Shown: positions 42,275 through 50,798 of the stretch, piece after piece | Layout of the letters: every line of letters begins with the position of its first letter | Numbering within the stretch: position 1 is the first letter of the stretch | DNA from: Oceaniferula marina | Lineage (GTDB): Bacteria > Verrucomicrobiota > Verrucomicrobiia > Verrucomicrobiales > Akkermansiaceae | Assembly: GCF_013391475.1 (NCBI RefSeq) | Contig: NZ_JACBAZ010000001.1 | Location: 516,377 to 580,376 of the forward strand | Length of the DNA: 64,000 nt | Direction: 5' to 3' | The notes under the pieces: generated by a model | The model's database searches: none | What the model was told of the DNA's origin: nothing | Seen by the model: the letters and a program-made list of their open reading frames with translations, nothing else | Translations under genes and position numbers: made by a program

Positions 42275-44043
42275 TCACCAACGCGAACTGCCACCATCAA
42301 AAAAACGCACCGGGATTTGCGTCCGTTCTTTCCGTTCTAGCTCTAGGAATGGGCCTACTTACGGTGCTCATCATGATCTACAAGGATACCTTGCAAACCC
42401 AAAGCGATCAAAAAAACCTCCTATTAAGAAACGACTACGAACAGCGTGAAAGTGCCTTTTTAAGTGCTCTGACCAATATCATCCCCAACAAAGCCATGCG
42501 CGGTATGATGGAAGGTGCTGACGCGGAATCTGACCTTGAGTGGGAAAGCATTTTTAATGAAGCCCTCACCCAGGCCAACGCCCATCAGGCAGTCAACTCG
42601 GCAGAAGCCACTGCTCTCGGCTTGAGCAGCATGCGCTCGGCGAACACCGCCAACACCACTCTGGATCCAAGTTCGATCATCCACTCGATTTTTGAAGATG
42701 GAGGCCTGATTAGCTCGGGGACCAACTCCGTTGGAACTTCGACCTACAACTACCCTCCACTGCTAGGATGCGATTCCAGTTTAAAAGCGGATGACGAGTC
42801 GGCCCCCATTATTTCACATTTAAAATCTGACGGGACCGGCAACGCTTACAGCAAAATTCCAGCACCAGCATTGCAGTTCAATTACCAAAACAACAGCACG
42901 TTCATTGCCAAACACAATTGGTGGACGTTCAAAGTTTCATTTGCAGAGCAAGACGCCAGCAAAACCAATCTATCACGAACAAGCAAACAATATCTCATCT
43001 CCCTATATGAAGTTCCAGCCCAGTTGGCGATCAATAGTGCCGCCTACACCAATTTCGGTGCCCATGCAGATGGCACGGAGTGGTCTAACATAACAACATC
43101 CGGCGGAGTTTTCGCGTCCAGTGTAAAAACAAAAGGAGGATTTTCACCGGATGCCATCGCCAGCCGAAAAGGTATCGAAGTCGCCGATAATTCGAACCCA
43201 TTTGCTGTCGATAACGCAGATCACAATAAAAAGCTCTACGGAGGCGCGTCCTCCGTCTACTCCTCCGCATCAGAAGGCGGCCGGGTAGCATTTATCCCCA
43301 TTAACCGCGGCTACGATTTCTACGCCAGAAGCCTGGATGTCGAAAAAACACCAGACACCAATATGCAATCGTCTTCTGCCATTTCCTCCCAATCAACCGC
43401 ATGGGAGTTCTATAGCGCGGGTGCCAACCAATGTGTCATGACCTTTACAGGTGAAACGCTATACTACCTCGAAGATGGCAAGAGCACACTCTCCGCCGTT
43501 GACATGACAGAAACACTCAATGCCTTCACCTATGAGGATTCCGCGGCTGGTGATCAATGCATCAAAGTCAACATGGAAAACCTGATTGCTTTCCTGGGCG
43601 ACAACCTAGCACTCAACCCCTCACTCTGCGTCAATACCGACCGATACGTGCTCCTCGCCAAAGCTGATGACCTTTCAGACTTCGAAAACGGCTTTTCCCT
43701 CGTTGCTAATCAGCGGCTCATTCTGGATGGTGACATCAACATCACCAAACTCGACAGCGCGGACCGCTACCCCCCACTCTCCCTCTACGCCCCCGAAAAA
43801 CGTTTTGGTAACGGAGATGGCAACGCTACGCTTAAAATTGAAATTGAAGGACAAATGGGATCTCTCGCCGATAATACGGATAAATCAAATGCCGTTAATA
43901 TTGGAGACCTCATGGTCAACGGTGAGTCCACTGTCAGAGCGGATGACATCAAAGCAACGCTTAGTTCCGTCACCGAAGTAAACCAACTTCCACCTATCAA
44001 CATGATGAACTGGATGATCGTCATCAGAGAGATTCGACCTTAA
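42271..44043 (+). CDS. Large pseudopilin-like protein P3 (GspK/PilX-like, no Glu at +5)
   Basis: 590 residues. The N-terminus NAPG-FASVLSVLALGMGLLTVL has a prepilin-like leader and helix, but Leu instead of Glu at +5. That is the rule for the tip pseudopilin GspK and for PilX-like proteins, which cap the filament. The long C-terminal part (Ser/Asp/Asn-rich, YLEDGKSTLSAVDM and LRNDYEQRESAF) is unlike any domain I know and unusually large for GspK. It overlaps P2 by four bases and is followed by a 393-bp gap and cassette 2. A relation to the Verru_Chthon cassette proteins, known from Verrucomicrobium and Chthoniobacter, is possible (recollection, not checked). Confidence 0.65.
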   Translation: MITNANCHHQKNAPGFASVLSVLALGMGLLTVLIMIYKDTLQTQSDQKNLLLRNDYEQRESAFLSALTNIIPNKAMRGMMEGADAESDLEWESIFNEALTQANAHQAVNSAEATALGLSSMRSANTANTTLDPSSIIHSIFEDGGLISSGTNSVGTSTYNYPPLLGCDSSLKADDESAPIISHLKSDGTGNAYSKIPAPALQFNYQNNSTFIAKHNWWTFKVSFAEQDASKTNLSRTSKQYLISLYEVPAQLAINSAAYTNFGAHADGTEWSNITTSGGVFASSVKTKGGFSPDAIASRKGIEVADNSNPFAVDNADHNKKLYGGASSVYSSASEGGRVAFIPINRGYDFYARSLDVEKTPDTNMQSSSAISSQSTAWEFYSAGANQCVMTFTGETLYYLEDGKSTLSAVDMTETLNAFTYEDSAAGDQCIKVNMENLIAFLGDNLALNPSLCVNTDRYVLLAKADDLSDFENGFSLVANQRLILDGDINITKLDSADRYPPLSLYAPEKRFGNGDGNATLKIEIEGQMGSLADNTDKSNAVNIGDLMVNGESTVRADDIKATLSSVTEVNQLPPINMMNWMIVIREIRP

Positions 44044-44436
44044 CTCTCTACCTCACCTAACACACAAATCAAACCGCCCTGTTTTTATAAAAAAAAGCAA
44101 CAAATGAAGATCGAAACTAACTTATCTTCAACCGCTTAGGGCTTATTGTTTTTTCTGCTATTTCTGCTAGACAAGCAGCGAGATTTACTTGATTAGATGC
44201 GTATGCAATCGCAGCCCACTCCAATCTAACACAATAGATTGCTATCCCCCCAAGGTAAAGGCCTCCCCAGAGCCCACCTCCAAAGTCTCCCTCAGAGCTA
44301 CTCAAAGCTAAACATTTGTGCATTCGACCTGCCACAAACAGGCCTAATATACAATCTATAGCCTATTGTCTGCATCTTCCGGTGCACACTTAGTCAAACA
44401 AGAGAAACAACATCCATCAATCTAACACATATAGTT
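44044..44436. other. 393-bp gap before cassette 2 without a supported gene
   Basis: A/T-rich with T-runs and several short frames, none with coding character. The segment 44360-44436 is A/C-rich and G-poor and is the leader of W. A minus-strand frame at 44117-44335 has no recognisable sequence. No intrinsic terminator is evident for the pseudopilin unit. Confidence 0.6.
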
Positions 44437-45114
44437 ATGAAACACTCATCCATTATATTATTGGCTATTGCCAGCCTCAGCACCGTAGCGTTGGCCAACC
44501 AATCTCCCACTGGCCAACTAACCGTAGACAAGTCCATGGTCCGAAAAGGAGGTATACCAACCCTAACATGGAACATCTTCCACCCGATCAAACAAATCGA
44601 AGAAGTCGTCGACATTGACGATAATGATGAAATCACAGCAAAAAAGCGCCTACGGGTTCAAGTCTCCGTCATTGGCATCGGCATCACAGACGGACGCAAT
44701 GAATACAAGTCCACATCGTGGCTTCATTTTTCATCATCCGGGTGGAAACATGTATTTGAAGGCTATGGCAGCCAAGTGAACACATCACAAATCAATATCG
44801 ACAGAATTCTCGAACCAGGAGAAAAAATCAAATTCGCGGCCCGGTACTACTGGAACAGCTGGCAACCCTATTACTATAGCAACGGAGACAATGTCAAAGC
44901 CCTCATCAATGGAGATCAACCACCCAGCAAAGCAGGAGGCTATGATCAATCTTCACTTAACGACTACCTCCGCCCATACGTTAAAGACGGAAAACTCAAC
45001 CTTGGAGAACTGGATATTATTTATGCAGCAGAATTAACGCATACAGATCAAAGAGCTTCAGGATTTGATATGCAGGATACGATTATCTTACTTAGATTTA
45101 GCGAAGTGGAATAA
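44437..45114 (+). CDS. Cassette protein W: secreted protein replacing X in cassette 2
   Basis: 225 residues with a signal peptide ending at VALANQS. Contains TLTWNIFHPIKQIEEVVDID, KKRLRVQVSVIGIGITDG, a Tyr/Trp-rich stretch WNSWQPYYYSNGDN and a C-terminal DMQDTIILLRF. One cysteine-free domain, beta-rich. It sits where X stands in cassettes 1 and 3 (immediately before Z or Y) but shows no evident similarity to X. I recall similar proteins in other Verrucomicrobiota genomes; function unknown. Confidence 0.7.
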   Translation: MKHSSIILLAIASLSTVALANQSPTGQLTVDKSMVRKGGIPTLTWNIFHPIKQIEEVVDIDDNDEITAKKRLRVQVSVIGIGITDGRNEYKSTSWLHFSSSGWKHVFEGYGSQVNTSQINIDRILEPGEKIKFAARYYWNSWQPYYYSNGDNVKALINGDQPPSKAGGYDQSSLNDYLRPYVKDGKLNLGELDIIYAAELTHTDQRASGFDMQDTIILLRFSEVE

Positions 45115-45134
45115 GCCCAGACCTTCACACCGCA

Positions 45135-45689
45135 ATGATCAAGTCATCACTGTATGGATTGTGCTACCTCCTGAGTTTATTCGTCTTGTCCTGTACCTTT
45201 GCTGCTGCAGAAACAAACAATCACTCAGCTAACACACCCAAGAAAAGACCTAGTCATGAGGATATCCTTGATAAACAAGCGAAAAGCCCTCGACCAGTTC
45301 CAACAACAAATTCCGCACCTGCCCAAAGCGAAAAAATACATACCCCACAGAAAAATAAACCACTTAGCCGCTCCACCATTTTGTCTCACGCGAACAAGTG
45401 GACTAAAATCCCCCAAGGCAGTATCATGTATACGCCAGATCACTTGAAAAAAAATATCGTGGCAACACCGACTGGAAAAATCCTCAGTTGGAATGATTTC
45501 TACCGGAAAAATGCCGGTTGGATACACCTGCACCCGGTCACGATCAACCAAGCCAGAGGACTCACAGTGATCAAAGCTGATATCATTAAGGCATACCAGT
45601 CTATGGGGAAAGTCGTCGTCGCTACCTACCACAAAGCACCGATTTCAGTCATGCCCAAGGCTTTGGAGCCAGAAACCTTAAAACAATAA
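45135..45689 (+). CDS. Cassette protein Z2: paralogue of Z1
   Basis: 184 residues. Hydrophobic N-terminus ends in LFVLSCTF, a possible lipobox, followed by a Ser/Pro/Lys/Thr-rich linker (about 25-90). The C-terminal core matches Z1: IPQGSIMYTPDHLKKNI, GKILSWNDFYRKNAGWIHLH, VTINQARGLTVI and KVVVATYHKAPISVM. The Gly-Ser-Ile start, Trp-Asn-Asp-Phe centre and Val-Val-Val-Ala-Thr end are all conserved. Function unknown. Twenty bases after W and 25 before Y2. Confidence 0.7.
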   Translation: MIKSSLYGLCYLLSLFVLSCTFAAAETNNHSANTPKKRPSHEDILDKQAKSPRPVPTTNSAPAQSEKIHTPQKNKPLSRSTILSHANKWTKIPQGSIMYTPDHLKKNIVATPTGKILSWNDFYRKNAGWIHLHPVTINQARGLTVIKADIIKAYQSMGKVVVATYHKAPISVMPKALEPETLKQ

Positions 45690-45714
45690 CCAACCATTGA
45701 ATCCCTAACACAGC

Positions 45715-46740
45715 ATGAAAACATGTATCATAACACTCGTCCTAAGCTCAGCCAGTATCATGGCTGATTCCTACCTGAATGAAATCAGGCAAATCAATAC
45801 ATTCAAAACCGATCAAGGAGAAATCATCCAAACCGAATTATCCCTGAGTCATCTCGATAACGCAGGTAGCAAGGCCGCGGCAGAGGGCGTCATGGGACGC
45901 AGTGTCTTTGAATTGATTACAACCAACGGAGAAAGTGGTGAAGAAACCCTTCTGGATACAGTAACGGTCTCAAGTTATCTTGCTGATGCCTCCATCCAAA
46001 TCCAGGGCCCGCAAGCCGATCCTTACAACCTGATACCGTCGAACACCCCCCGAACTCAAGTGGGTCAAGGGTTCACCTTAAATTATACCATCTCAGACCT
46101 TCTTCCATCCGGTGCTGATACACCTGAAGCCGCAAGCAGTCTCTTGTTCGAGCATGCCGTTTATAACTATGCCGAAGGTCAAAGCTCGGTGGCCCAAGGA
46201 GCTCTTCCAAATAAAAAAAACCAAAGCCACCTATCACAAAATGGGACTTTCGAGCACTCCCTTTCAACCAGCCTCTCAGCTGCCGACCTCACCCGGGTTC
46301 GAGGTGAAGAAACATTCACCGTTTATATGAAGCCGGACAACGAAAATCCGGACTACAAAGAAATCGATAGCGCGAAAGTAATTATTTGGCCCATCTCCAA
46401 CGGTAGTATGTCCGGATTAATAGCCGGGAAAACCTATTCCAAGATTCCTTCCGTCACCCTTGACTTGGTTGACCTTTACCCAGGAAGTGACACCTACCTC
46501 GAAATCACGAGCCCCGCTTTGGACGCTCCTCTGATCTACGGTGGCCGAAAAAACACCAGCGACGTCCCTTTGACTGTCAAATATGAACTCAAAGACTTGG
46601 ATTTAGTACTAAAAAAAGATGGCGTTTACCGCATTCAACTACTTCACAAAAGCCCGTTCGAGACCTTGGTCTTTGAAGACCTTTCTTTTGAAGTTAGCCG
46701 CGTGATCAAAGTCAACGGCAACATCATTTCTTCAGAATAA
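45715..46740 (+). CDS. Cassette protein Y2: divergent Y paralogue
   Basis: 341 residues with a short signal peptide ending at about IMADSY. Weak but collinear with Y1 and Y3: DSAKVIIWPISNGSM matches the AEGKIQIWPIAEASI segment, SVTLDLVDLYPGSDTYLEI matches DIEVSVTDAYPYSTTYV, and LLHKSPFETLVFED matches THTPFEGL. Ends in SRVIKVNGNIISSE. It lacks most of the N-terminal 80 residues shared by Y1 and Y3. Followed by a strong terminator. Confidence 0.7.
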   Translation: MKTCIITLVLSSASIMADSYLNEIRQINTFKTDQGEIIQTELSLSHLDNAGSKAAAEGVMGRSVFELITTNGESGEETLLDTVTVSSYLADASIQIQGPQADPYNLIPSNTPRTQVGQGFTLNYTISDLLPSGADTPEAASSLLFEHAVYNYAEGQSSVAQGALPNKKNQSHLSQNGTFEHSLSTSLSAADLTRVRGEETFTVYMKPDNENPDYKEIDSAKVIIWPISNGSMSGLIAGKTYSKIPSVTLDLVDLYPGSDTYLEITSPALDAPLIYGGRKNTSDVPLTVKYELKDLDLVLKKDGVYRIQLLHKSPFETLVFEDLSFEVSRVIKVNGNIISSE

Positions 46741-46771
46741 ATCATCTCCGCCTGCTCATTCTTTCGTTTTC

Positions 46772-46808
46772 ACGGCCCTAAAGCTTCATGCTTTAGGGCC
46801 GTTTTTTA
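46772..46808 (+). terminator. Intrinsic terminator after cassette 2
   Basis: Perfect thirteen-base arms ACGGCCCTAAAGC (46772-46784) and GCTTTAGGGCCGT (46790-46802) with a five-base loop, followed by TTTTT. It lies 32 bp after Y2. Confidence 0.92.
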
Positions 46809-47271
46809 TATTTCTACTCCCCGCAGCCCAGTCAGCCTTGCTATTAAAGTTATAATTTTTGCAATCTCGCCCCTAACAGCCCCAATAAATAAACTTTTAC
46901 ATAACCAGCTCAATATGAACGACTAACGCTATTTTTATCTGGACACTTCGCCCATCATACAGCATAAATATAGCAGTTGAGGGCCACACGGCCATCAGCA
47001 TCCCCATCAGAAACACCCCCTCATCTTCCTGTTTCTATCACCTCTCCCCCAAGCGCCCTCCCTTCTCCTGATCATTCAGGAACCATCACATTTGTCTTCC
47101 CTCCAGGGCATCAATCAACGCGCGCTTCAGGCTGGTTTCCGGACCGTCCCTCCAACGGGATTCCGTGTACACCCAACGAGCTCAACAAAAGGGGTCAAGT
47201 AGCCAAACCAACCCGACCTTGAACATAACTAGACATTGATAGACATACACAAAACGAAAACCCATACCATA
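46809..47271. other. 463-bp gap before cassette 3 without a supported gene
   Basis: The middle (about 46980-47210) is C-rich and holds a Pro/Ser-rich frame without recognisable sequence. The last 50 bases form the A/C-rich leader of X2. A promoter for cassette 3 is expected here, but I cannot place one with confidence. Confidence 0.5.
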
Positions 47272-48054
47272 ATGAAGACAACAACCATACTCACCATCGG
47301 CACTGCCATACTGATCAGCACAGCCATCAGCCAGGCAGATATTACACTCAAAGCACCTGGAGCGACATCTGCAATAGGAACCAGCACTCCAGGAAGTCTC
47401 ACATTGGACGCAGGAAACCACAAAAAATATGAAATCACCGGATATGCAGTCGATGCAGGTCAGACCAATCAAGGCCTGAGCGTCTCAGCCTCAGTCAACG
47501 GAACCCGGATTTTCAGTGGCATTTCGTTGGTAAAAAAGGGAGGCGTTTCCGTGGTCACCCTCGACACACCCATTGTCATCAAAGATGCCAATGCCATCAT
47601 CTCTCTGAGCTATGACGGGAGCGAAGATCCCAAATCAGGTGTAAGTGTTGAAATTCTAGCTACCATCACCGATGCCACGGTCGAACCGGTCGGCACCCTG
47701 AAGGCTCCACTTGTTGTCAAAAATGACGGTCTTGAACTCCCCCTCCTAAACTGGAGCATTTCCAAATTTCTCGATAATGAAGCGGTGACACCTCCATCGA
47801 CCGGAGGAGGAAATGAAGACGAGTCCTCATCCGAAGACGCAGCCAATGTCGGCAAAGGGAAAAGCAACAACGGTCACGGAAACAACCTCGACGGCATCGA
47901 TGTCTCCAACCCCGGAAAAAGTGCTGAAAAATGGGCCTCATACGGAAAATTCGACACCGATTACAATGGGGATGGCGAATATGAAGACGATGAAGGACGT
48001 GGTGGCGGATCCGCTATGAGTAACACCCCGGTCAAAAATACGGTCAGCCAGTAA
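47272..48054 (+). CDS. Cassette protein X2: paralogue of X1
   Basis: 260 residues from ATG at 47272 (the frame runs upstream to 47236). Signal peptide ends at ISQADI. Same order as X1: sandwich region containing GYAVDAGQTNQGLSVSASV and SLVKKGGVSVVTL, acidic linker (EDESSSED), then NNGHGNNLDGIDVSNPGKS and an EF-hand-like loop from Asp228. The tail is nearly identical to X1 in DNA, more than the body, suggesting gene conversion or strong selection. Cassette 3 lacks a Z gene; Y3 follows directly (87 bp). Confidence 0.75.
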   Translation: MKTTTILTIGTAILISTAISQADITLKAPGATSAIGTSTPGSLTLDAGNHKKYEITGYAVDAGQTNQGLSVSASVNGTRIFSGISLVKKGGVSVVTLDTPIVIKDANAIISLSYDGSEDPKSGVSVEILATITDATVEPVGTLKAPLVVKNDGLELPLLNWSISKFLDNEAVTPPSTGGGNEDESSSEDAANVGKGKSNNGHGNNLDGIDVSNPGKSAEKWASYGKFDTDYNGDGEYEDDEGRGGGSAMSNTPVKNTVSQ

Positions 48055-48141
48055 AAGAACTTCTTCCACCGTAATCGCGGGTCACCCAGACAAGCATCAC
48101 ATCAAAAAAGGATTCTGAATCATTCAAACATCATACTCACC

Positions 48142-49332
48142 ATGAAAACATTCCAACGTATTCTGCCCGTTTCCCATATCGGGATCATCGCGGCAGCCAT
48201 CAACCTAGCCTGCCTCCCCCCCACAACGGCAAACGACAGCTTCATCAAACAGTGGCAATTAACAGAAGATGGCACACGCATCTGCATTAGCACCATCTAC
48301 TTTGCGGGGCCCGCGGACGGACAATCATCCACAGGAACCAAAACATCCGAACACACAGTGGGATCCGCAGGTTCCTACTATGAGCTCTGGACCGACGGAA
48401 TTGGATCGGACAGTGGAACGGACTACCTACTCGATACCGCTTATGTCGCCCCTTACGCCCCTGAATCTAAAATCACCTTCAGTACAGGCGACCCCTATGC
48501 CTCGGCGCGCACCCGTGCCGATGAACCCTTCTGGATACATGTCGGAGTGAAAGACTTGATGGAGCCAGACACTGGAGCCCCCGACTACGCCCTGAACGTG
48601 TATTTCCAACATACAACGATGACATACGATTCATCGACCAACGGAGTTCCAGCCGGCCAGACAGATGAATCCTTTATTCAGGATGCCTATATATCAGAAA
48701 ATGGGACCATCCACCTTGAAGGAGGGTCCCAACTTCCCAAAGAAGGAGTCTCACAAGAGGCTCCCGAGGGCATCGCCTACAAACAACGCGGCCAAGATAT
48801 ATTCCGAACCTATGCCTTTGCTTCGGATGGAACCGCCAGCGGGCTTCAAATTGCCGAAGGAAAAATCCAGATCTGGCCCATCGCAGAGGCCACCATCTAT
48901 CTGAAAGATTACGAACCCGATGCCACCCTGACGCGCTCGCTTCCCGACATCGAGGTGACGGTCAAAGATGCCTACCCTTACAGCTCCACCTACGTGCAGA
49001 TCTACCCCGGCATCAAAGACTCAGCAGGAAGGGAAAGCGCTCAAGTCATCGAGGCCTATCGTCGATCTTTCCCTAGCACGACAACCGTGCCGCAAAATCT
49101 ACAAATCACCATTCCTGCAGCCAACTGGAAGGATCTGGTCCCCACAGACGGAATCTACACCATCGAAGTGATTACCCATACCCCATTCGAAGGTCTTGTC
49201 TACCCTACAACGGGCAAGGTCATGCTCGATGCTACGGAACTCCCCAGCACCGGAGGCCTCAGATTAGTCCATAACACATTCACTGTAGACCGGACGGTTG
49301 AGATCAAAGGCAACATCATCTCATCTGAATAA
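48142..49332 (+). CDS. Cassette protein Y3: close paralogue of Y1
   Basis: 396 residues, collinear with Y1 over the whole length: NDSFIKQWQLTEDGTRICIS, SYYELWTDGIGSD, LDTAYVAPYAPES, ALNVYFQHT and the tail VDRTVEIKGNIISSE. Divergence is spread over surface-like positions, and the two differ by a few short insertions. Y1 and Y3 are the recent pair and Y2 the old branch. Signal peptide about 29 residues. Ends 31 bp before a strong terminator. Confidence 0.73.
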   Translation: MKTFQRILPVSHIGIIAAAINLACLPPTTANDSFIKQWQLTEDGTRICISTIYFAGPADGQSSTGTKTSEHTVGSAGSYYELWTDGIGSDSGTDYLLDTAYVAPYAPESKITFSTGDPYASARTRADEPFWIHVGVKDLMEPDTGAPDYALNVYFQHTTMTYDSSTNGVPAGQTDESFIQDAYISENGTIHLEGGSQLPKEGVSQEAPEGIAYKQRGQDIFRTYAFASDGTASGLQIAEGKIQIWPIAEATIYLKDYEPDATLTRSLPDIEVTVKDAYPYSSTYVQIYPGIKDSAGRESAQVIEAYRRSFPSTTTVPQNLQITIPAANWKDLVPTDGIYTIEVITHTPFEGLVYPTTGKVMLDATELPSTGGLRLVHNTFTVDRTVEIKGNIISSE

Positions 49333-49362
49333 ACAAACTCTCCCGCCCCAAACACCCTTACC

Positions 49363-49408
49363 AACGGCCCCGGCTCCTCTCAGGAGTCCGGGGCCGTTGC
49401 TTTGTTTG
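49363..49408 (+). terminator. Intrinsic terminator after cassette 3
   Basis: Perfect eleven-base arms AACGGCCCCGG (49363-49373) and CCGGGGCCGTT (49388-49398), inner CTCC/GGAG extension, then a T-rich stretch. Confidence 0.88.
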
Positions 49409-49507
49409 TAATCAACACGCGCACATCCCTCAAAAAAAATGAGCCTTGCCTAATGATCTGAACCCTGTAGGATGTCCTGCTCGAAACACCACCTCGCATA
49501 CGAACGT

Positions 49508-50161
49508 ATGAAATCTTTCATCCACTCCCTGCCTCCGCTCTTTGTGACATGCTTTTTATTATGTTCCTGTGGAGACCCCAACACTCCCAACCCCAGACAA
49601 ACCGCACCGCTTAAAGCAGCGCACGTCAATCCCTTCGCCAAAGGTACCTACGCCCACTTTCGAGCACAAAAAGGATACCCCAGAAACTATGCCATCTGGA
49701 AAAATGAAGAGGTTTTGGCCCGAACCACCCCCTCGAATTCAAGTATCCGAATCGACCTGTCTGCCCAACGGGCTTATCTGATGAACGGCCGGGATTTGGC
49801 AATGGACTATCCTATTTCCACCGGAACCTCCAGCTTCCCCACACCAACCGGCAGCTACCAAATCCTTGAAAAAAAACCGTCCGAAAAACGGTCCAATACG
49901 TACGGGAAAATATATGATGCCGAAGATAAAGTCGTAAACAGCAATGCCGATATTCGAACAGATCCGGTCCCGGAGGGGGGCAAATTTGTAGGAGCGGCCA
50001 TGCCATACTGGATGCGCCTGACTTGGGACGGCGTCGGAATGCACAAAGGAAAAGTGCCACGCTATCCCGCATCACACGGCTGCATTCGCACCTACTATAA
50101 AGTCGTGGAAACCGTCTACAGCAAAGTGCAAAAAGGAACGCCTGTCAGTATTGTTCAATAA
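49508..50161 (+). CDS. L,D-transpeptidase (YkuD family) lipoprotein
   Basis: 217 residues from ATG at 49508. FLLCSCGDPN is a lipobox, so it is likely membrane-anchored. The catalytic domain has RIDLSAQRAYLMNGRDL, YPISTGTSSFPTPTG, MPYWMRLTWDGVGMHKG and SHGCIRTYYKVV with the active-site His and Cys. It would make 3-3 peptidoglycan cross-links or attach proteins to peptidoglycan. Upstream frame to 49472 has no support. It lies directly after the cassette cluster and could anchor its products; this is inference from position only. Confidence 0.88.
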   Translation: MKSFIHSLPPLFVTCFLLCSCGDPNTPNPRQTAPLKAAHVNPFAKGTYAHFRAQKGYPRNYAIWKNEEVLARTTPSNSSIRIDLSAQRAYLMNGRDLAMDYPISTGTSSFPTPTGSYQILEKKPSEKRSNTYGKIYDAEDKVVNSNADIRTDPVPEGGKFVGAAMPYWMRLTWDGVGMHKGKVPRYPASHGCIRTYYKVVETVYSKVQKGTPVSIVQ

Positions 50162-50200
50162 GCCAGCTTCAGCCGGCTCTTCCTCTGGTTTAATTCAGGG

Positions 50201-50560
50201 TCACATCAGGTTCACCCCAAACCGCTTCACAATCCAGGCGGTAAAAAGAAAAAGAACGACCGTCAGGACACAGCCTGCCAAAAGGCTTACGCCATAATGC
50301 CACCCCCTGCGCAGCATCCAGGGAATCAGCAAAAACATCGGCAATGTCGGCAAGGCATACCAAAAAGTGTAATACGCATGCCTGGCTATTTTTTCCGTCC
50401 GAACATCTCCCTTCATTTCGAAAAACATCCAGGTCATGACCAACACCGTCACCATGGGTAAAGCCGCGATCAATGCCCCCAATCGGTCACTCCTCCGGGC
50501 AATCTCAGAAATGAGAACCACCAAGCCGGATGTAATGAGATATTTTAAAACCAAGGGCAT
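50201..50560 (-). CDS. DUF3147 family membrane protein
   Basis: 119 residues from ATG at 50560 (TTG at 50593 gives 130). Four membrane helices with YLITSGLVVLISEIARRSDR, GALIAALPMVTVLVMTWMF and AYYTFWYALPTLPMFLLIPW match DUF3147. No known function. It is convergent with the L,D-transpeptidase (39-bp gap) and about 240 bp divergent from rpoA. Confidence 0.75.
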   Translation of the reverse strand: MPLVLKYLITSGLVVLISEIARRSDRLGALIAALPMVTVLVMTWMFFEMKGDVRTEKIARHAYYTFWYALPTLPMFLLIPWMLRRGWHYGVSLLAGCVLTVVLFLFTAWIVKRFGVNLM

Positions 50561-50798
50561 CACAAAGGACAAGATCGAAGCTTTCCCAGTCAAGTCCAGT
50601 TGAAAAACGCCGCAGAAGGCGCTTGCAGGGCATAAAACCCGAAAAAAACGGTTGCAATATCCACCTTCTTCTCCTTAATTCACCGCCCCGCGAGCTAGAA
50701 ACTTGCCGTAGGTCCTCTGCAAATCTGCCAACTGTCCACTCTGGACGACCCGCGGATCCCCGCTCGCCAGAGGGTAACCCGGCCACCCACAACATACT

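Noticed and set aside
44117-44335. Minus-strand 72-residue frame before W
   Set aside because: No recognisable sequence, no supporting start context, and no paralogue elsewhere in the window.
46977-47222. Pro/Ser-rich 81-residue frame in the gap before cassette 3
   Set aside because: Low complexity, no signal peptide and no similarity to neighbours. The gap is better read as regulatory or unassigned.
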